In this document: piece by piece, positions 24,439 through 33,086 of the stretch
How the letters are laid out: each line of letters begins with the position of its first letter
How positions within the stretch are numbered: the first letter of the stretch is position 1
NCBI GenBank assembly: GCA_020639255.1
Contig: JACKGZ010000002.1
Span: 62,001 to 126,000, forward strand
DNA length: 64,000 nt
Origin: Phycisphaera sp.
GTDB taxonomy: Bacteria; Planctomycetota; Phycisphaerae; Phycisphaerales; UBA1924
Direction: 5' to 3'
The notes under the pieces: model-generated
The model's database searches: none
What the model was told of the DNA's origin: nothing
What the model saw: only the letters and a program-made list of their open reading frames with translations
Program-made: the position numbers and the translations under genes

Positions 24439-26403
24439 TCACACCACCTGCAGCACACGCATCGCGGCCTGTTTGATGTGCTCGGCCGTCAGGCCGCACT
24501 GCTGAAGCAACTCCTCGGCCGTGCGGGCGCTCTTGGGGATCCGCGTCACGTGCATCTGCTCGAGCTGGAACGCGTCGCCCGCGCGGACCATCGCGTCGGC
24601 GATCGCCGAGCCCATCGCACCGCCGAAGTTGTCCTCGACGCTGATCACGTAGCCGTTGTTCTGCGAGAGGATGTCCATCAGCTTGTCCTCGTCGAACGGC
24701 AGCGAGTACATGTCCACGAGCGTCGCGCTCACGCCGGCCTCGTCGAGCAGGTCCACCGCGCGGTTCGCCTCGTGCACCATGTAGCCCGACGCGCAGATCG
24801 CCACGTCGCGCCCCTGCGTCAGGACTTCCATCCCGCCAAGGTTGAACACCGTGTCGTCCGAGTAGATGAACTCGGCCTCGGGACGCGTTGTCCGCATGTA
24901 GCACGCCCCGTCATACTCCGCCATCGCCTGCACGAGCGCGTACGCCGCGTAGGCATCGGCCGGCTGGAGCACATAGCACGCCGGGTTGCCCTGGTGGTTC
25001 TTCGCCGTTGAGAACGAGCGGAACCACGCCACGTCGGGCAGCGACATCTGGCTCGGGCCGTCGGCCGCGAGCGTCACGCCCGAGTGCGAGCCCACGAACT
25101 TCACGTTCGCACCCGAATAGATCGCCATCTCGATCTGGTCGTATGCACGCGCGAAGAACTTGCTGAACGTCGACACGAACGGGATCTTTCCACCCGCCGC
25201 CATGCCCGCGGCCATCGACACCATGTTCTGCTCGGCGATCTTGCACTCGACGAAACGGTCCGCAAGATCGCTGTCCTTGGCGAACATCTCCGCGAACGTC
25301 GAGTTCTTCACGTCCGCGTCGAGCGCCACGACCTGACGCCCCGCGTGCCCGAGCGCCCGCAGCGCCACGCCGTAAGCCTTCCGCGTCGCCAGCTTGCCCG
25401 TGTGCAGCAGACTCTCCATGTCGTACCGGCGCATCGACTCCGTAAAGCCGGGCAACTCCGCAAGCTCGCCCGGACCCTCGGGCGCCTGCGCCGGCGGCTG
25501 GATCTCAAACGAGTCCGACGAGCTCAGCGTTGTCGTCAACGTCAGCCGCTTCTCGTCGAGCTCGGCCAGCGCCTTGTTGAGCGCCTCGCCCGTCGCCGGC
25601 TTGCCGTGCCACCCTCCGCCCTGGATCGACGGCGCACCCCAGCCCTTCACCGTCTTGGCGATCACCGCCATCGGCGCGCCGTTGCCAGCCGAGCGATCCG
25701 CGAACGCGTCGAGCGCCTTGATGATCTGCTCGGGGTTGTGCCCGTCGATCGTCGTCACGTCGAAGCCGTACGCCTCGAGCTTCTTCTTGAGCGTCTCGGG
25801 CGACTGCTGGTGGCTCACTCGCTCGGCCTGCCCGTACTCGTTGCAGTTGAAGATTGGCAGCACCGCGTTCAGCCCGCGCTCGACGATGATGTCCAGCGCC
25901 TCAGCGATCTGGCCCTCACGCGACTCGCCGTCGCCGATGATGCAATACACGCGCTTGTCGATCCCGTCGAGCCGCGCTGCTTCCGCGATGCCCGCCGCGA
26001 CCGAGAGCCCCTGGCCAAGCGAGCCCGTCGCCGCGTCAAAGAACGGGAACCCGACCTCCGGGTTCGGATGCCCGTCGAGTGTCGAGCCCTGTTCGCGCAA
26101 GGTTGTGATGTCGGCCGGTGTCAGCTTCCGACGCTGTCCCGCCTCCTCAACGACAACGCCCAGCTTGCACGCCGCCGCGTACACGATCGGCACCGCGTGT
26201 CCCTCGCTCAGCACGAGCCGATCGCTGGTCGGGTAGTCCGGGTAGTCCGGGCTCCAGCGCATCGCGCGGTACATCAGCACCGTCACGATGTGACCCAGAC
26301 TCAGAGCCGTCGTCGGGTGTCCGCTCCCCGCGGCGGCACACATCTCCAGAGACATCCGATCCAGCTCGATCGCCTGTGCATGAACCGCGGCTTCCAGTGA
26401 CAT
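24439..26403 (-). CDS. tkt: Transketolase
   Basis: Thiamine-diphosphate enzyme of the pentose phosphate pathway, moving two-carbon units between sugar phosphates. It has 654 aa, full family length, in one chain. Visible are the N-terminal GSGHPTTALSLGHI, the TPP/Mg motif IIGDGESREGQIAEA with ...NCNEYGQ, the central HGKPAT region, and the pyrimidine-domain segment EQNMVSMAAGMAA. An AAAGGA site precedes the ATG at 26403. It is divergent from dnaN across 356 nt. Assignment as transketolase rather than DXS rests on the overall order of these motifs. Confidence 0.93.
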   Translation of the reverse strand: MSLEAAVHAQAIELDRMSLEMCAAAGSGHPTTALSLGHIVTVLMYRAMRWSPDYPDYPTSDRLVLSEGHAVPIVYAAACKLGVVVEEAGQRRKLTPADITTLREQGSTLDGHPNPEVGFPFFDAATGSLGQGLSVAAGIAEAARLDGIDKRVYCIIGDGESREGQIAEALDIIVERGLNAVLPIFNCNEYGQAERVSHQQSPETLKKKLEAYGFDVTTIDGHNPEQIIKALDAFADRSAGNGAPMAVIAKTVKGWGAPSIQGGGWHGKPATGEALNKALAELDEKRLTLTTTLSSSDSFEIQPPAQAPEGPGELAELPGFTESMRRYDMESLLHTGKLATRKAYGVALRALGHAGRQVVALDADVKNSTFAEMFAKDSDLADRFVECKIAEQNMVSMAAGMAAGGKIPFVSTFSKFFARAYDQIEMAIYSGANVKFVGSHSGVTLAADGPSQMSLPDVAWFRSFSTAKNHQGNPACYVLQPADAYAAYALVQAMAEYDGACYMRTTRPEAEFIYSDDTVFNLGGMEVLTQGRDVAICASGYMVHEANRAVDLLDEAGVSATLVDMYSLPFDEDKLMDILSQNNGYVISVEDNFGGAMGSAIADAMVRAGDAFQLEQMHVTRIPKSARTAEELLQQCGLTAEHIKQAAMRVLQVV

Positions 26404-26759
26404 CGGCGCATCCTTTCTTTATCCGGCCCGTCGGACGGGTCGGCACAATCGTCCCCTGACCCACGCAGATCGCCTCCCAGCCGGCCCCGCCAGGGGCCCT
26501 CTCCGGGAGGTGCCACAGCCAAAGCCGTTTCAGTGCTGGAAATCGACCACACACCGGCCCGCCAAAGCCCCCATGAGGGCCCCCCGCAAGCCGTGCCCAA
26601 CAGTATCACGACCTCACCCGACCCGGGCAAGCCGACCCCGCCCCGCCCGGTCCAGATTCCTGTTTCTCCACCACCAAACCCCCGTCCGGCGTACACTCCC
26701 CCACCGGCAGACCGCACATCTTGTGCAGAAACTGTCACTACCTGTATTTGGGGATCGCC
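26404..26759. other. Divergent tkt / dnaN control region
   Basis: 356 bases with no credible gene. It holds a short GC hairpin (cccgtcggacggg, near 26426-26440) just upstream of tkt, GC-rich inverted segments, and a TACACT hexamer at 26692-26697 that could serve dnaN with a leader of about 55 nt. Confidence 0.45.
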
Positions 26760-27944
26760 ATGAAGGTCGTCTGTGATCGCAACGCTCTCTTCGACGCCGT
26801 CAGCGTCGTTTCCGGCGTCGTCAACACCCGCTCGCCCAAGCCGCAGCTCGCGTGCATCAAGCTCACCGCCACGGGATCCGAAAAGACGGGCACGCTCCTC
26901 CTCGAGGCCACCGACGGCGAGGTCGCCGTCCGCATCTCCTCTATGTCCGTCCAAGTTCTGGACCCCGGCGCCGCCCTCATCCCCGCCGACAAGCTCCGCC
27001 AGATCGTCGGCGCCGAGGACAACGACACCACCCTCACACTCGAAACCGAGGCCGACGCCTGCACCATCACCGGCGCCGACGCCGAGTTCACGGTCTACGG
27101 CTACCCCGCCGCCGAGTTCCCCGAACTCCCATCCTTCGCCGATATCGCTGGGGGCAAGACCGGCCCCAAGCCCAAGGACGTCTTCCACGCCCAGTCCGGC
27201 ATCATCAACAGCCTTATCAACAAGACCCTCTTCGCCGCCGCGCGAGAGAACACCCGCTACGCGATCAACGGCGTGCTCATGAAGCGCGACGGCAAGAAGC
27301 TCGAGATGGTCGCCACCGACGGCCGCCGACTCGCCCTCTGCCGAGGCACCGTCCCCGCCACCAAGTCCGAAGGCCCCGCCGCAAGCTGCATCGTCCCCTC
27401 CAAGGCGCTCACACTCCTCCAGAAGCTCGCCGACGACGCAAACGAACCCATCACCATCGCCGTCACCGAGTCGCAGGCCGTCTTCGCGATCGGCGGCTCC
27501 GAGACCACCGGCGAAGGCGCCCGCGCCACGCTCGCCACGAGCCTCGTCGAGGGCACCTTCCCGCCCTACGAGGACGTCATCCCGAGCGACCAGGACAAGA
27601 AGGCCACCTTCGACAAGGCCGTCCTCAGCTCCGCCGTCAAGCGAGCCGCCCTGCTCACCAACGAAGAGTCCCGCGGCGTGCGCATGAGCTTCAAGGGCCA
27701 GGCCAAGCAGCTCGAACTCGCCAGCCGCGCCCCCGAGGTCGGCGAAGCCACCATCACCGTCGAACTCCCCAGCTACGACGGCGACGACGTCGACATCGGC
27801 TTCAACCCCCAGTTCATCGCCGAGGCCCTCCGCGTCGTCCCCGAGAGCGAAGTCATGCTCGAACTCAAGAGCACCAACAAGCCGGGCCTCCTCAAGGCCG
27901 GCAACGACTTCCTCTACGTCGTGATGCCCGTGAATCTGCAGTAA
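26760..27944 (+). CDS. dnaN: DNA polymerase III beta subunit (sliding clamp)
   Basis: Ring-shaped processivity clamp of the replicative polymerase, 394 aa (normal is 365-395). The start at 26760 gives the typical MKVVCDRNALFDAVSVV opening. The three tandem clamp domains are recognisable: YPAAEFPELP at the end of domain 1, NTRYAINGVLMKRDGKKLEM in domain 2, and the C-terminal YVVMPVNLQ that mirrors the family's ...MPMRL ending. dnaA, recF and gyrB are not adjacent, so the classic origin cluster is not conserved here. A GGGG stretch is the only ribosome-site candidate. Confidence 0.95.
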   Translation: MKVVCDRNALFDAVSVVSGVVNTRSPKPQLACIKLTATGSEKTGTLLLEATDGEVAVRISSMSVQVLDPGAALIPADKLRQIVGAEDNDTTLTLETEADACTITGADAEFTVYGYPAAEFPELPSFADIAGGKTGPKPKDVFHAQSGIINSLINKTLFAAARENTRYAINGVLMKRDGKKLEMVATDGRRLALCRGTVPATKSEGPAASCIVPSKALTLLQKLADDANEPITIAVTESQAVFAIGGSETTGEGARATLATSLVEGTFPPYEDVIPSDQDKKATFDKAVLSSAVKRAALLTNEESRGVRMSFKGQAKQLELASRAPEVGEATITVELPSYDGDDVDIGFNPQFIAEALRVVPESEVMLELKSTNKPGLLKAGNDFLYVVMPVNLQ

Positions 27945-27988
27945 TCCCGAAAGCCAAGACCCAACGCAGCCCCGCGACGCCGTCCGAG

Positions 27989-27994
27989 TACAGT
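27989..27994 (+). promoter_or_regulatory. -10 box TACAGT, 6 nt before start (leaderless)
   Basis: TACAGT, gtcaac, ATG at 28001. This is the first of four successive zinc-ribbon genes with their own box. Confidence 0.6.
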
Positions 27995-28000
27995 GTCAAC

Positions 28001-28717
28001 ATGGGCCGATGGCTGCGCAGCCCGATCACACTCTTCGCGCTGACGATCGCACTGGTCGGCTGGCTCTTCACATGGTCGCTGGTTCCGTTCTATGAGTACC
28101 ACGCCATGGGCACTCGGGGTATGCCGCTCTTCCGATTGATCGGCTACCTGAATTCTTCCGGGCAATATGGTTATTTGAGTCTGGATGTTGGGGAGCTTGG
28201 GCCTCGCGTAGCCGTTGCTCGCGTGGATGGTGAACTCCAAATCCTAGACGATCCTGGGTATGGTGAAAGTCGGCTGCTCACCGTGACGCCCACCGAGGCA
28301 TCGTTCGTCTACGCCCGCCGCAATGAGCCGCAGGGCTTCGGGCTCATGGTCCCGGTGCTCGTCCATCAGACACACAGCTACGGCTCATACGAGTTCTGGC
28401 CGAACATTCCCGAACTCGACGAAATGGAGGCGATCGCTGCCGCCCGATCCTCCGGCAAACTCCCAACCAAATCACATTGGAAAATCAACCCGCGCTTTGC
28501 ACTCCATGACGCGGGGCTCTTGTTCACACTTCTGCTCTGGCTCTGCGCGCTGGGTAGCATCCCCCGCTGGAAACTCTGGCGCCGCCTCACTCCCGCCCAG
28601 CGCCGCCGAGCACGCGGCTGTTGCCCTCGCTGCAACTACAACCTCAAAGGCCTCACCACCCCCACCTGCCCCGAGTGCGGCCAGGCCCTCCCCGCCATCA
28701 ATCCCGCAACAAACTGA
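28001..28717 (+). CDS. Membrane protein with C-terminal zinc ribbon (paralogue A)
   Basis: 238-aa protein. One hydrophobic helix (about 10-30) is followed by an exported domain of ~140 residues, a second helix (about 172-192) and a basic cytoplasmic tail. The tail reads LTPAQRRRARGCCPRCNY, then a CPECG knuckle: a CxxC...CxxC zinc ribbon. The tail is almost identical to that of paralogue B. No catalytic residues were seen. The family is common in Phycisphaerae genomes but has no assigned role; the topology suggests that the ribbon faces the cytoplasm. The true start is 28001, since the frame also runs open into dnaN. Confidence 0.75.
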   Translation: MGRWLRSPITLFALTIALVGWLFTWSLVPFYEYHAMGTRGMPLFRLIGYLNSSGQYGYLSLDVGELGPRVAVARVDGELQILDDPGYGESRLLTVTPTEASFVYARRNEPQGFGLMVPVLVHQTHSYGSYEFWPNIPELDEMEAIAAARSSGKLPTKSHWKINPRFALHDAGLLFTLLLWLCALGSIPRWKLWRRLTPAQRRRARGCCPRCNYNLKGLTTPTCPECGQALPAINPATN

Positions 28718-28739
28718 ACCGATCCCGCCCCCGATGCGT

Positions 28740-28745
28740 CATAAT
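28740..28745 (+). promoter_or_regulatory. -10 box CATAAT, 6 nt before start (leaderless)
   Basis: CATAAT, gggtgt, ATG at 28752. One base from the TATAAT consensus. Confidence 0.6.
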
Positions 28746-28751
28746 GGGTGT

Positions 28752-29501
28752 ATGCCCACCGCCCTCCGCACGCCCGTGGCCTTCCTCGTCCTCACGGTCG
28801 CCCTGATCGGCTGGATATCCGCGTGGACGATCCCTCACGATTACTACTCTGATCTCACGTTGTACAGCAACGAGATACACCGACCCTTGTATTGGTTAGC
28901 CAATCGGGCGCTTGGCAAGTCATATCGCAAAGCCTCTGCCTGGGAAGAATGCATAATCCCCTCAACAGAAACATGCATCATCGAGACCGACTCAGGATGT
29001 CGAATCGCAACACTCAGTCGCAACGGCGCCTATCTGCCAACCACATACAAAGGCGAGAGAATCCTGTCGGCCGGCATACCTGATCGGAAGTTCACCACCC
29101 ACGAGTTCGGCCTGCTCGCGCCCGTCGCGTACCGCTTCACCACGACAACCGAACTCATCCCCGCCGGCAGGCTGCCGCTCATCGATCCGGCTCTTGTTTC
29201 AGGAATAGACCGTTTCGAATCAACCGCATCCTTGAAATATCCGTACCCGGCGCCCGCGTCGCACCAGTGGCAGATCAAGCCGGTCGCCGCCGTCCACGAC
29301 ACACTCTTGCTTCTCACGCTTCTCTCTTGGTCTATCTCGCTGATCAGCATCCCAAAGTGGACCCTCTGGCACCGCCTCACCCCCGCCCAGCGCCGCCGAG
29401 CCCGCGGCTGCTGCCCACGCTGCAGCTACAACCTCGAAGGCCTCGCTACCCCCACCTGCCCCGAATGCGGCAACCAAGTCGGCTCGGCGCCCGTATCCTG
29501 A
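28752..29501 (+). CDS. Membrane protein with C-terminal zinc ribbon (paralogue B)
   Basis: 249 aa with the layout of paralogue A: helix 1 (about 8-26, VAFLVLTVALIGWISAW), an exported domain, helix 2 (about 182-200) and a basic tail with RARGCCPRCSYNLEGL and a CPECG knuckle. The exported domain is diverged from that of A while helix 2 and the ribbon are nearly the same, which points to tandem duplication. The last codons (gta tcc tga) contain the -10 box of the next gene. Function unknown. Confidence 0.75.
   Translation: MPTALRTPVAFLVLTVALIGWISAWTIPHDYYSDLTLYSNEIHRPLYWLANRALGKSYRKASAWEECIIPSTETCIIETDSGCRIATLSRNGAYLPTTYKGERILSAGIPDRKFTTHEFGLLAPVAYRFTTTTELIPAGRLPLIDPALVSGIDRFESTASLKYPYPAPASHQWQIKPVAAVHDTLLLLTLLSWSISLISIPKWTLWHRLTPAQRRRARGCCPRCSYNLEGLATPTCPECGNQVGSAPVS
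29494..29499 (+). promoter_or_regulatory. -10 box TATCCT overlapping the end of the previous gene
   Basis: TATCCT, 7 nt, ATG at 29507. The box lies inside the Val-Ser-stop codons of paralogue B. Confidence 0.55.
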
Positions 29502-29506
29502 TCGAT

Positions 29507-30265
29507 ATGAAGCGGTGGCCATTTCACCCCATTCTCAGGCTCATTCTCCCATTCGTGCTTGTAGCGTGGGTGCTTGTTGTTTCCTACGACGCCGACCCCT
29601 GGGACCGCGGCTGGCTGACATCGCTCGTGGGACGAATCCTCAGACCGGCTCCCAGCTACCAGACTTTTCCGATGGGACCCGAATCGATCGAGTTCACTCT
29701 CTATAACGAAGGTGATATCTATGTTCACCTCGTACAGCCTACGTCGCAGAAAGACCTTCCAGTCACCTCTTACACCGGCACACCGATTGCCAGCGCCTAC
29801 GCGCCCCCGCCGCGATTCGCCGACTATGGGCTGATCTATTGCGCGATCTCAACGCACTCCGCGAGCAGCACGATCATCTGGCATGTTTCAAAGGAAGAGT
29901 ACGGCTACGACGACCAGACTCTTGAAGACCTGGTGGCCCCCGACCGACTCGCTCTCGCGTCGAGCAGGACAAGGCCCTCGTGTGGATATACCGGCGTTTC
30001 GCCTCAACTGTCCCAGGTTCTCTGGAATCGCATGCCCCTGCAATCAAGCCGTACTTTCATCGCATACGCCCCAGTACAACTCATCGGCGAACTCCTGTAC
30101 TACTTCACGTTCATCTGGTGGCTCCTCACCCTCCGCTACGCGAAACGACTCTGGCCCAAACCAGACGGCTCGCTCTGCCGACACTGCGGCTATCCCACCA
30201 CAGGCCTCACTGCCCTCACCTGCCCCGAGTGTGGCAACCCCATCGCGCAACCCGCCGTATCTTGA
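29507..30265 (+). CDS. Membrane protein with C-terminal zinc ribbon (paralogue C)
   Basis: 252 aa. Helix 1 (about 8-26, ILRLILPFVLVAWVLVV), an exported domain, helix 2 (about 195-214, ending IWWLLTLRYAKRLWPKP), then a ribbon CRHCGYPTTGL...CPECG. It pairs with paralogue D rather than with A/B, as shown by the shared WWLLTLRYA(K/R)R and WPKPDGS. The start ATG at 29507 lies 5 nt after the stop of paralogue B. Its own last codons (gta tct tga) form the -10 box of paralogue D. Function unknown. Confidence 0.75.
   Translation: MKRWPFHPILRLILPFVLVAWVLVVSYDADPWDRGWLTSLVGRILRPAPSYQTFPMGPESIEFTLYNEGDIYVHLVQPTSQKDLPVTSYTGTPIASAYAPPPRFADYGLIYCAISTHSASSTIIWHVSKEEYGYDDQTLEDLVAPDRLALASSRTRPSCGYTGVSPQLSQVLWNRMPLQSSRTFIAYAPVQLIGELLYYFTFIWWLLTLRYAKRLWPKPDGSLCRHCGYPTTGLTALTCPECGNPIAQPAVS
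30258..30263 (+). promoter_or_regulatory. -10 box TATCTT overlapping the end of the previous gene
   Basis: TATCTT, gaacac, GTG at 30270. The box lies inside the Val-Ser-stop codons of paralogue C and supports the GTG start. Confidence 0.55.
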
Positions 30266-30269
30266 ACAC

Positions 30270-31028
30270 GTGCGACGCCTTCTCGTACATCCCGCCCTGC
30301 GCTGGCTGATCCCGCTGGCTGCCGTCATCTGGATCGGCTCGGCCACACAGATTGGCGACCAAGACGAGCGGGGCTTGCTGCCCTCGCTCACTTCGATATT
30401 GCTCCCAAGCCCCGTCGTACTGAGGTGTTACTTTGGATATGACGATATTTACTTCTACCTAAAGTCGGATCAATCGATTGGTGTGGCCGCAAACGAAAGT
30501 GATCTTGGTTCAAGCGCTGCGGTCCAGGACGCCGTCTTTGCAGTAGCCAGCCACGACTCCGGCCGAACCCGTCGATTTGGTCTTGTGTTCACACCAGTCG
30601 TCACCTCTACATCTTCTGCAACCGTCAATTGGATCAACCGTTCGCCGGCCAGTATGGCGCTCACTGTGAACGATCTCGAAGCTGCGCTGGTGCCCTACCG
30701 AACGATCTATTCAAATCCAGCTCCGACAGACGCGGAACTCGTCGAACTCGATCGCACGGGTCTCAATTCCTGCTCTACATTCGTTGCCCAACTCCCTCTC
30801 GTCGTCCCGAGCCAGACACACTGGGACATTGACCCAGTCCACCTCGTCGGTGAATTCGCGTTCTACACGCTTGTCCTCTGGTGGCTCCTCACCCTCCGCT
30901 ATGCAAGGCGCGTCTGGCCCAAACCCGATGGCTCACGCTGCCCCTCCTGCAACTACCCCACCGCAGGCCTCATGGGCCCCGTCTGCCCCGAGTGCGGCAA
31001 GCCCCTCCCAAACGCTGCGCACGCCTGA
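30270..31028 (+). CDS. Membrane protein with C-terminal zinc ribbon (paralogue D)
   Basis: 252 aa from a GTG start. Helix 1 (about 10-26, LRWLIPLAAVIWIGSA), an exported domain, helix 2 (about 195-214, LVLWWLLTLRYARRVW), then CPSCNYPTAGLMGPVCPECG. It is closely matched to paralogue C in the second helix and ribbon. The GTG at 30270 is preferred because it begins the helix-1 region directly and sits 6 nt after a -10 hexamer; no ATG is nearby. gatA follows after 16 nt with its own box. Function unknown. Confidence 0.72.
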   Translation: MRRLLVHPALRWLIPLAAVIWIGSATQIGDQDERGLLPSLTSILLPSPVVLRCYFGYDDIYFYLKSDQSIGVAANESDLGSSAAVQDAVFAVASHDSGRTRRFGLVFTPVVTSTSSATVNWINRSPASMALTVNDLEAALVPYRTIYSNPAPTDAELVELDRTGLNSCSTFVAQLPLVVPSQTHWDIDPVHLVGEFAFYTLVLWWLLTLRYARRVWPKPDGSRCPSCNYPTAGLMGPVCPECGKPLPNAAHA

Positions 31029-31032
31029 GCCC

Positions 31033-31038
31033 TATTCT
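31033..31038 (+). promoter_or_regulatory. -10 box TATTCT, 6 nt before gatA start (leaderless)
   Basis: TATTCT, cccccc, GTG at 31045. This supports the GTG start of gatA over the ATG at 31060. Confidence 0.55.
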
Positions 31039-31044
31039 CCCCCC

Positions 31045-32532
31045 GTGCACCCCGAATCCATGACCATCCCGTCGATCGCCCGCGCCCTCGCCGAGGGCGA
31101 GACCTCCGCCGAGATACTCACCCGCGATTCCCTCGACCGCATCCGCGCGGAGGACGGCGCGATCCGCGCCTTCCTCTCGCTCCACGAAGACCGCGCCCTC
31201 GCCCGTGCACGCGAGATCGACACGAGGCTCGCCGCGGGCGAAACGCCCGAAGCCGTCGGCCCGCTCGCGGGCGTGCCCGTTGCGCTCAAGGACAACATCT
31301 GCCTCGCGCACGGCTCTACCTCCTGCGCCTCCAAATACCTCGCCGGGTTCGAGTCGCCCTACACCGCTACCGCCGCGGCCCGCCTCGAAGCCGCGGGAGC
31401 GATCGTCATCGGCAAGACCAACCTCGATGAGTTCGCGATGGGCAACACGGGCGAGAACTCCGCCTTCCGCGCCGCACGCAACCCGTGGGACACCGAGCGC
31501 GTCCCGGGCGGAAGCTCGAGCGGCTCGGCCGCCGCCGTCAGCGCCGGGTTCGTTCCCGTCGCGCTCGGCTCCGACACGGGCGGCTCCGTGCGCATGCCCG
31601 CAGCCCTCTGCGGCGTCGTCGGCTTCAAGCCCACATACGGGCGCATCTCGCGTCACGGCCTCGTTGCCTATGCCTCAAGCCTCGATCAGATCGGCCCCAT
31701 CACGCGCACCATCGAAGACGCCGCGCGTGTGTACGCCGCCATCGCGGGCCCCGACGAGCACGACGCCACCTGCATCGACAAGCCTGTCGACAAGCGCCTC
31801 GACCTGAATGCGCCGCTTGAGGGCCTCAAGATCGCCGTCCCCGAGCAGGCTCGCTCGGACGCGATCGACCCGATGGTCCGCCTGATCTTCGGCATGACCT
31901 GCAAGGTCTTCGCCGACATGGGCGCCGAGCTCATCGACGTCAGCCTCGCCCACGCCGACCTCGCCGTCGCCGCGTACTACACCATCGCCACCGCGGAAGC
32001 CTCGTCCAACCTCGCACGCTACGACGGCGTCCGCTACGGCAAGCGCGCATCCCTCGACGCAAACGCCTCACTCGAAGACCTCTACACCCACACACGCACC
32101 GAGATGCTCGGCCCCGAGGTCAAACGACGCATCATGCTCGGCACGCACCTGCTCCGCGCGGGATACGCCGACCGGTACTACATCAACGCCCAGCGCGTGC
32201 GCCGGCTCGTGCACTCCGACTACGACGCGATCTTCCGCGTCATCGGCGCGCACGCCGTCCTCACCCCGACCTCGCTCAAGCCCGCCTGGCCGCTCGGCGA
32301 GATCGACGAAGACCCTGTCGCCGGCTACCAGCAGGACCTCATGACCGTCGGTGCGAGCCTCGCCGGCCTCCCGGCGATCTCCGTCCCCGCGGGCTTCGTT
32401 CCCTCGGGACAGAACTCGCTCCCAGTCGGCGTCCAGCTCGTCGGCCCCGCGCTCGGCGAAGCAACGCTCCTGCGCATCGCGCACCAGTTCGAGCAGCGCG
32501 CCGGCTTCGAGGGCAGGCTCGCCCCGATCTAA
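31045..32532 (+). CDS. gatA: Asp-tRNA(Asn)/Glu-tRNA(Gln) amidotransferase subunit A
   Basis: Glutaminase/amidase subunit of GatCAB, which converts Glu-tRNA(Gln) or Asp-tRNA(Asn) to the amidated forms in the cytoplasm. It has 495 aa, normal length. The amidase-signature triad is intact: Lys82 (PVALKDN), Ser157 in GGSSSGSAAA and Ser181 in SDTGGSVRMPA. The spacing of 75 and 24 residues matches known GatA. The GTG start is set by the -10 box. gatC is 22 kb away at 53431 and gatB is not in the window. The last 4 nt overlap the opposing gene. Confidence 0.95.
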   Translation: MHPESMTIPSIARALAEGETSAEILTRDSLDRIRAEDGAIRAFLSLHEDRALARAREIDTRLAAGETPEAVGPLAGVPVALKDNICLAHGSTSCASKYLAGFESPYTATAAARLEAAGAIVIGKTNLDEFAMGNTGENSAFRAARNPWDTERVPGGSSSGSAAAVSAGFVPVALGSDTGGSVRMPAALCGVVGFKPTYGRISRHGLVAYASSLDQIGPITRTIEDAARVYAAIAGPDEHDATCIDKPVDKRLDLNAPLEGLKIAVPEQARSDAIDPMVRLIFGMTCKVFADMGAELIDVSLAHADLAVAAYYTIATAEASSNLARYDGVRYGKRASLDANASLEDLYTHTRTEMLGPEVKRRIMLGTHLLRAGYADRYYINAQRVRRLVHSDYDAIFRVIGAHAVLTPTSLKPAWPLGEIDEDPVAGYQQDLMTVGASLAGLPAISVPAGFVPSGQNSLPVGVQLVGPALGEATLLRIAHQFEQRAGFEGRLAPI

Positions 32533-32915
32533 CGCTTCTTGTGCAGCTTGGGCTTCGGCTCGGGTTCAGGATCAACCGGCTTGGGCTCGCTTCGCGACCC
32601 TCGCTGCTGGCGGCCGCCCGCGTGCTCGACCAGGAGCGGCGCCTGCCGACGCCCGAGCGCCCGACCGGCCGTCCGTTTGCGGACGCTCCGATCCCAGGCC
32701 CAAGCCCAGACCGTCATCGCCGGGAAGACAAGCAGCACGAAGATCCCAACCAGCGCGATCGTCGGGGTCAGCCCCGATTCCGAACCGAAGGCGGCATACG
32801 CAAGCGCGAGCGCGCCCACGGTGCTGAGCACCGCCAGGATCGCAAAGACCGCGCGTCGGGTCTTGAGCACAAATACGAGTTTGCGATCCACAGCCGCTCT
32901 CTCCCACACACCCAT
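32529..32915 (-). CDS. Small two-helix membrane protein
   Basis: 128 aa with two hydrophobic helices (about 17-38 and 46-68), then a basic stretch and a Pro/Glu/Lys-rich tail (PKPVDPEPEPKPKLHKKR). No catalytic motif. I chose the ATG at 32915 but in-frame ATGs at 32927 and 32942 are possible. It ends inside the gatA stop region (4-nt overlap). Function unknown. Confidence 0.55.
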   Translation of the reverse strand: MGVWERAAVDRKLVFVLKTRRAVFAILAVLSTVGALALAYAAFGSESGLTPTIALVGIFVLLVFPAMTVWAWAWDRSVRKRTAGRALGRRQAPLLVEHAGGRQQRGSRSEPKPVDPEPEPKPKLHKKR

Positions 32916-33086
32916 AGGGGCGGGCATCCTACCGCGTCGCACTCAGGGTTTCTCATGAGGCTCGCCCTCATTCTCCGCCTGCAATCGCGTCTTCACACCA
33001 GAACACACCCATCTCCGGGGTTCGCCATGAATCGGCTCTGTCGTTTGTGAAGCGACCCTCTCGCGGCTATCGTCCGCACCTGACCC

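Noticed and set aside
25084..26400. 438-aa plus-strand frame opposite tkt
   Set aside because: Arg/Leu/His-rich shadow of transketolase with no domain signature.
26852..28000. 5' extension of zinc-ribbon paralogue A through dnaN
   Set aside because: It is Arg-rich, out of frame with dnaN and has no domain. The real start is 28001, next to the -10 box.
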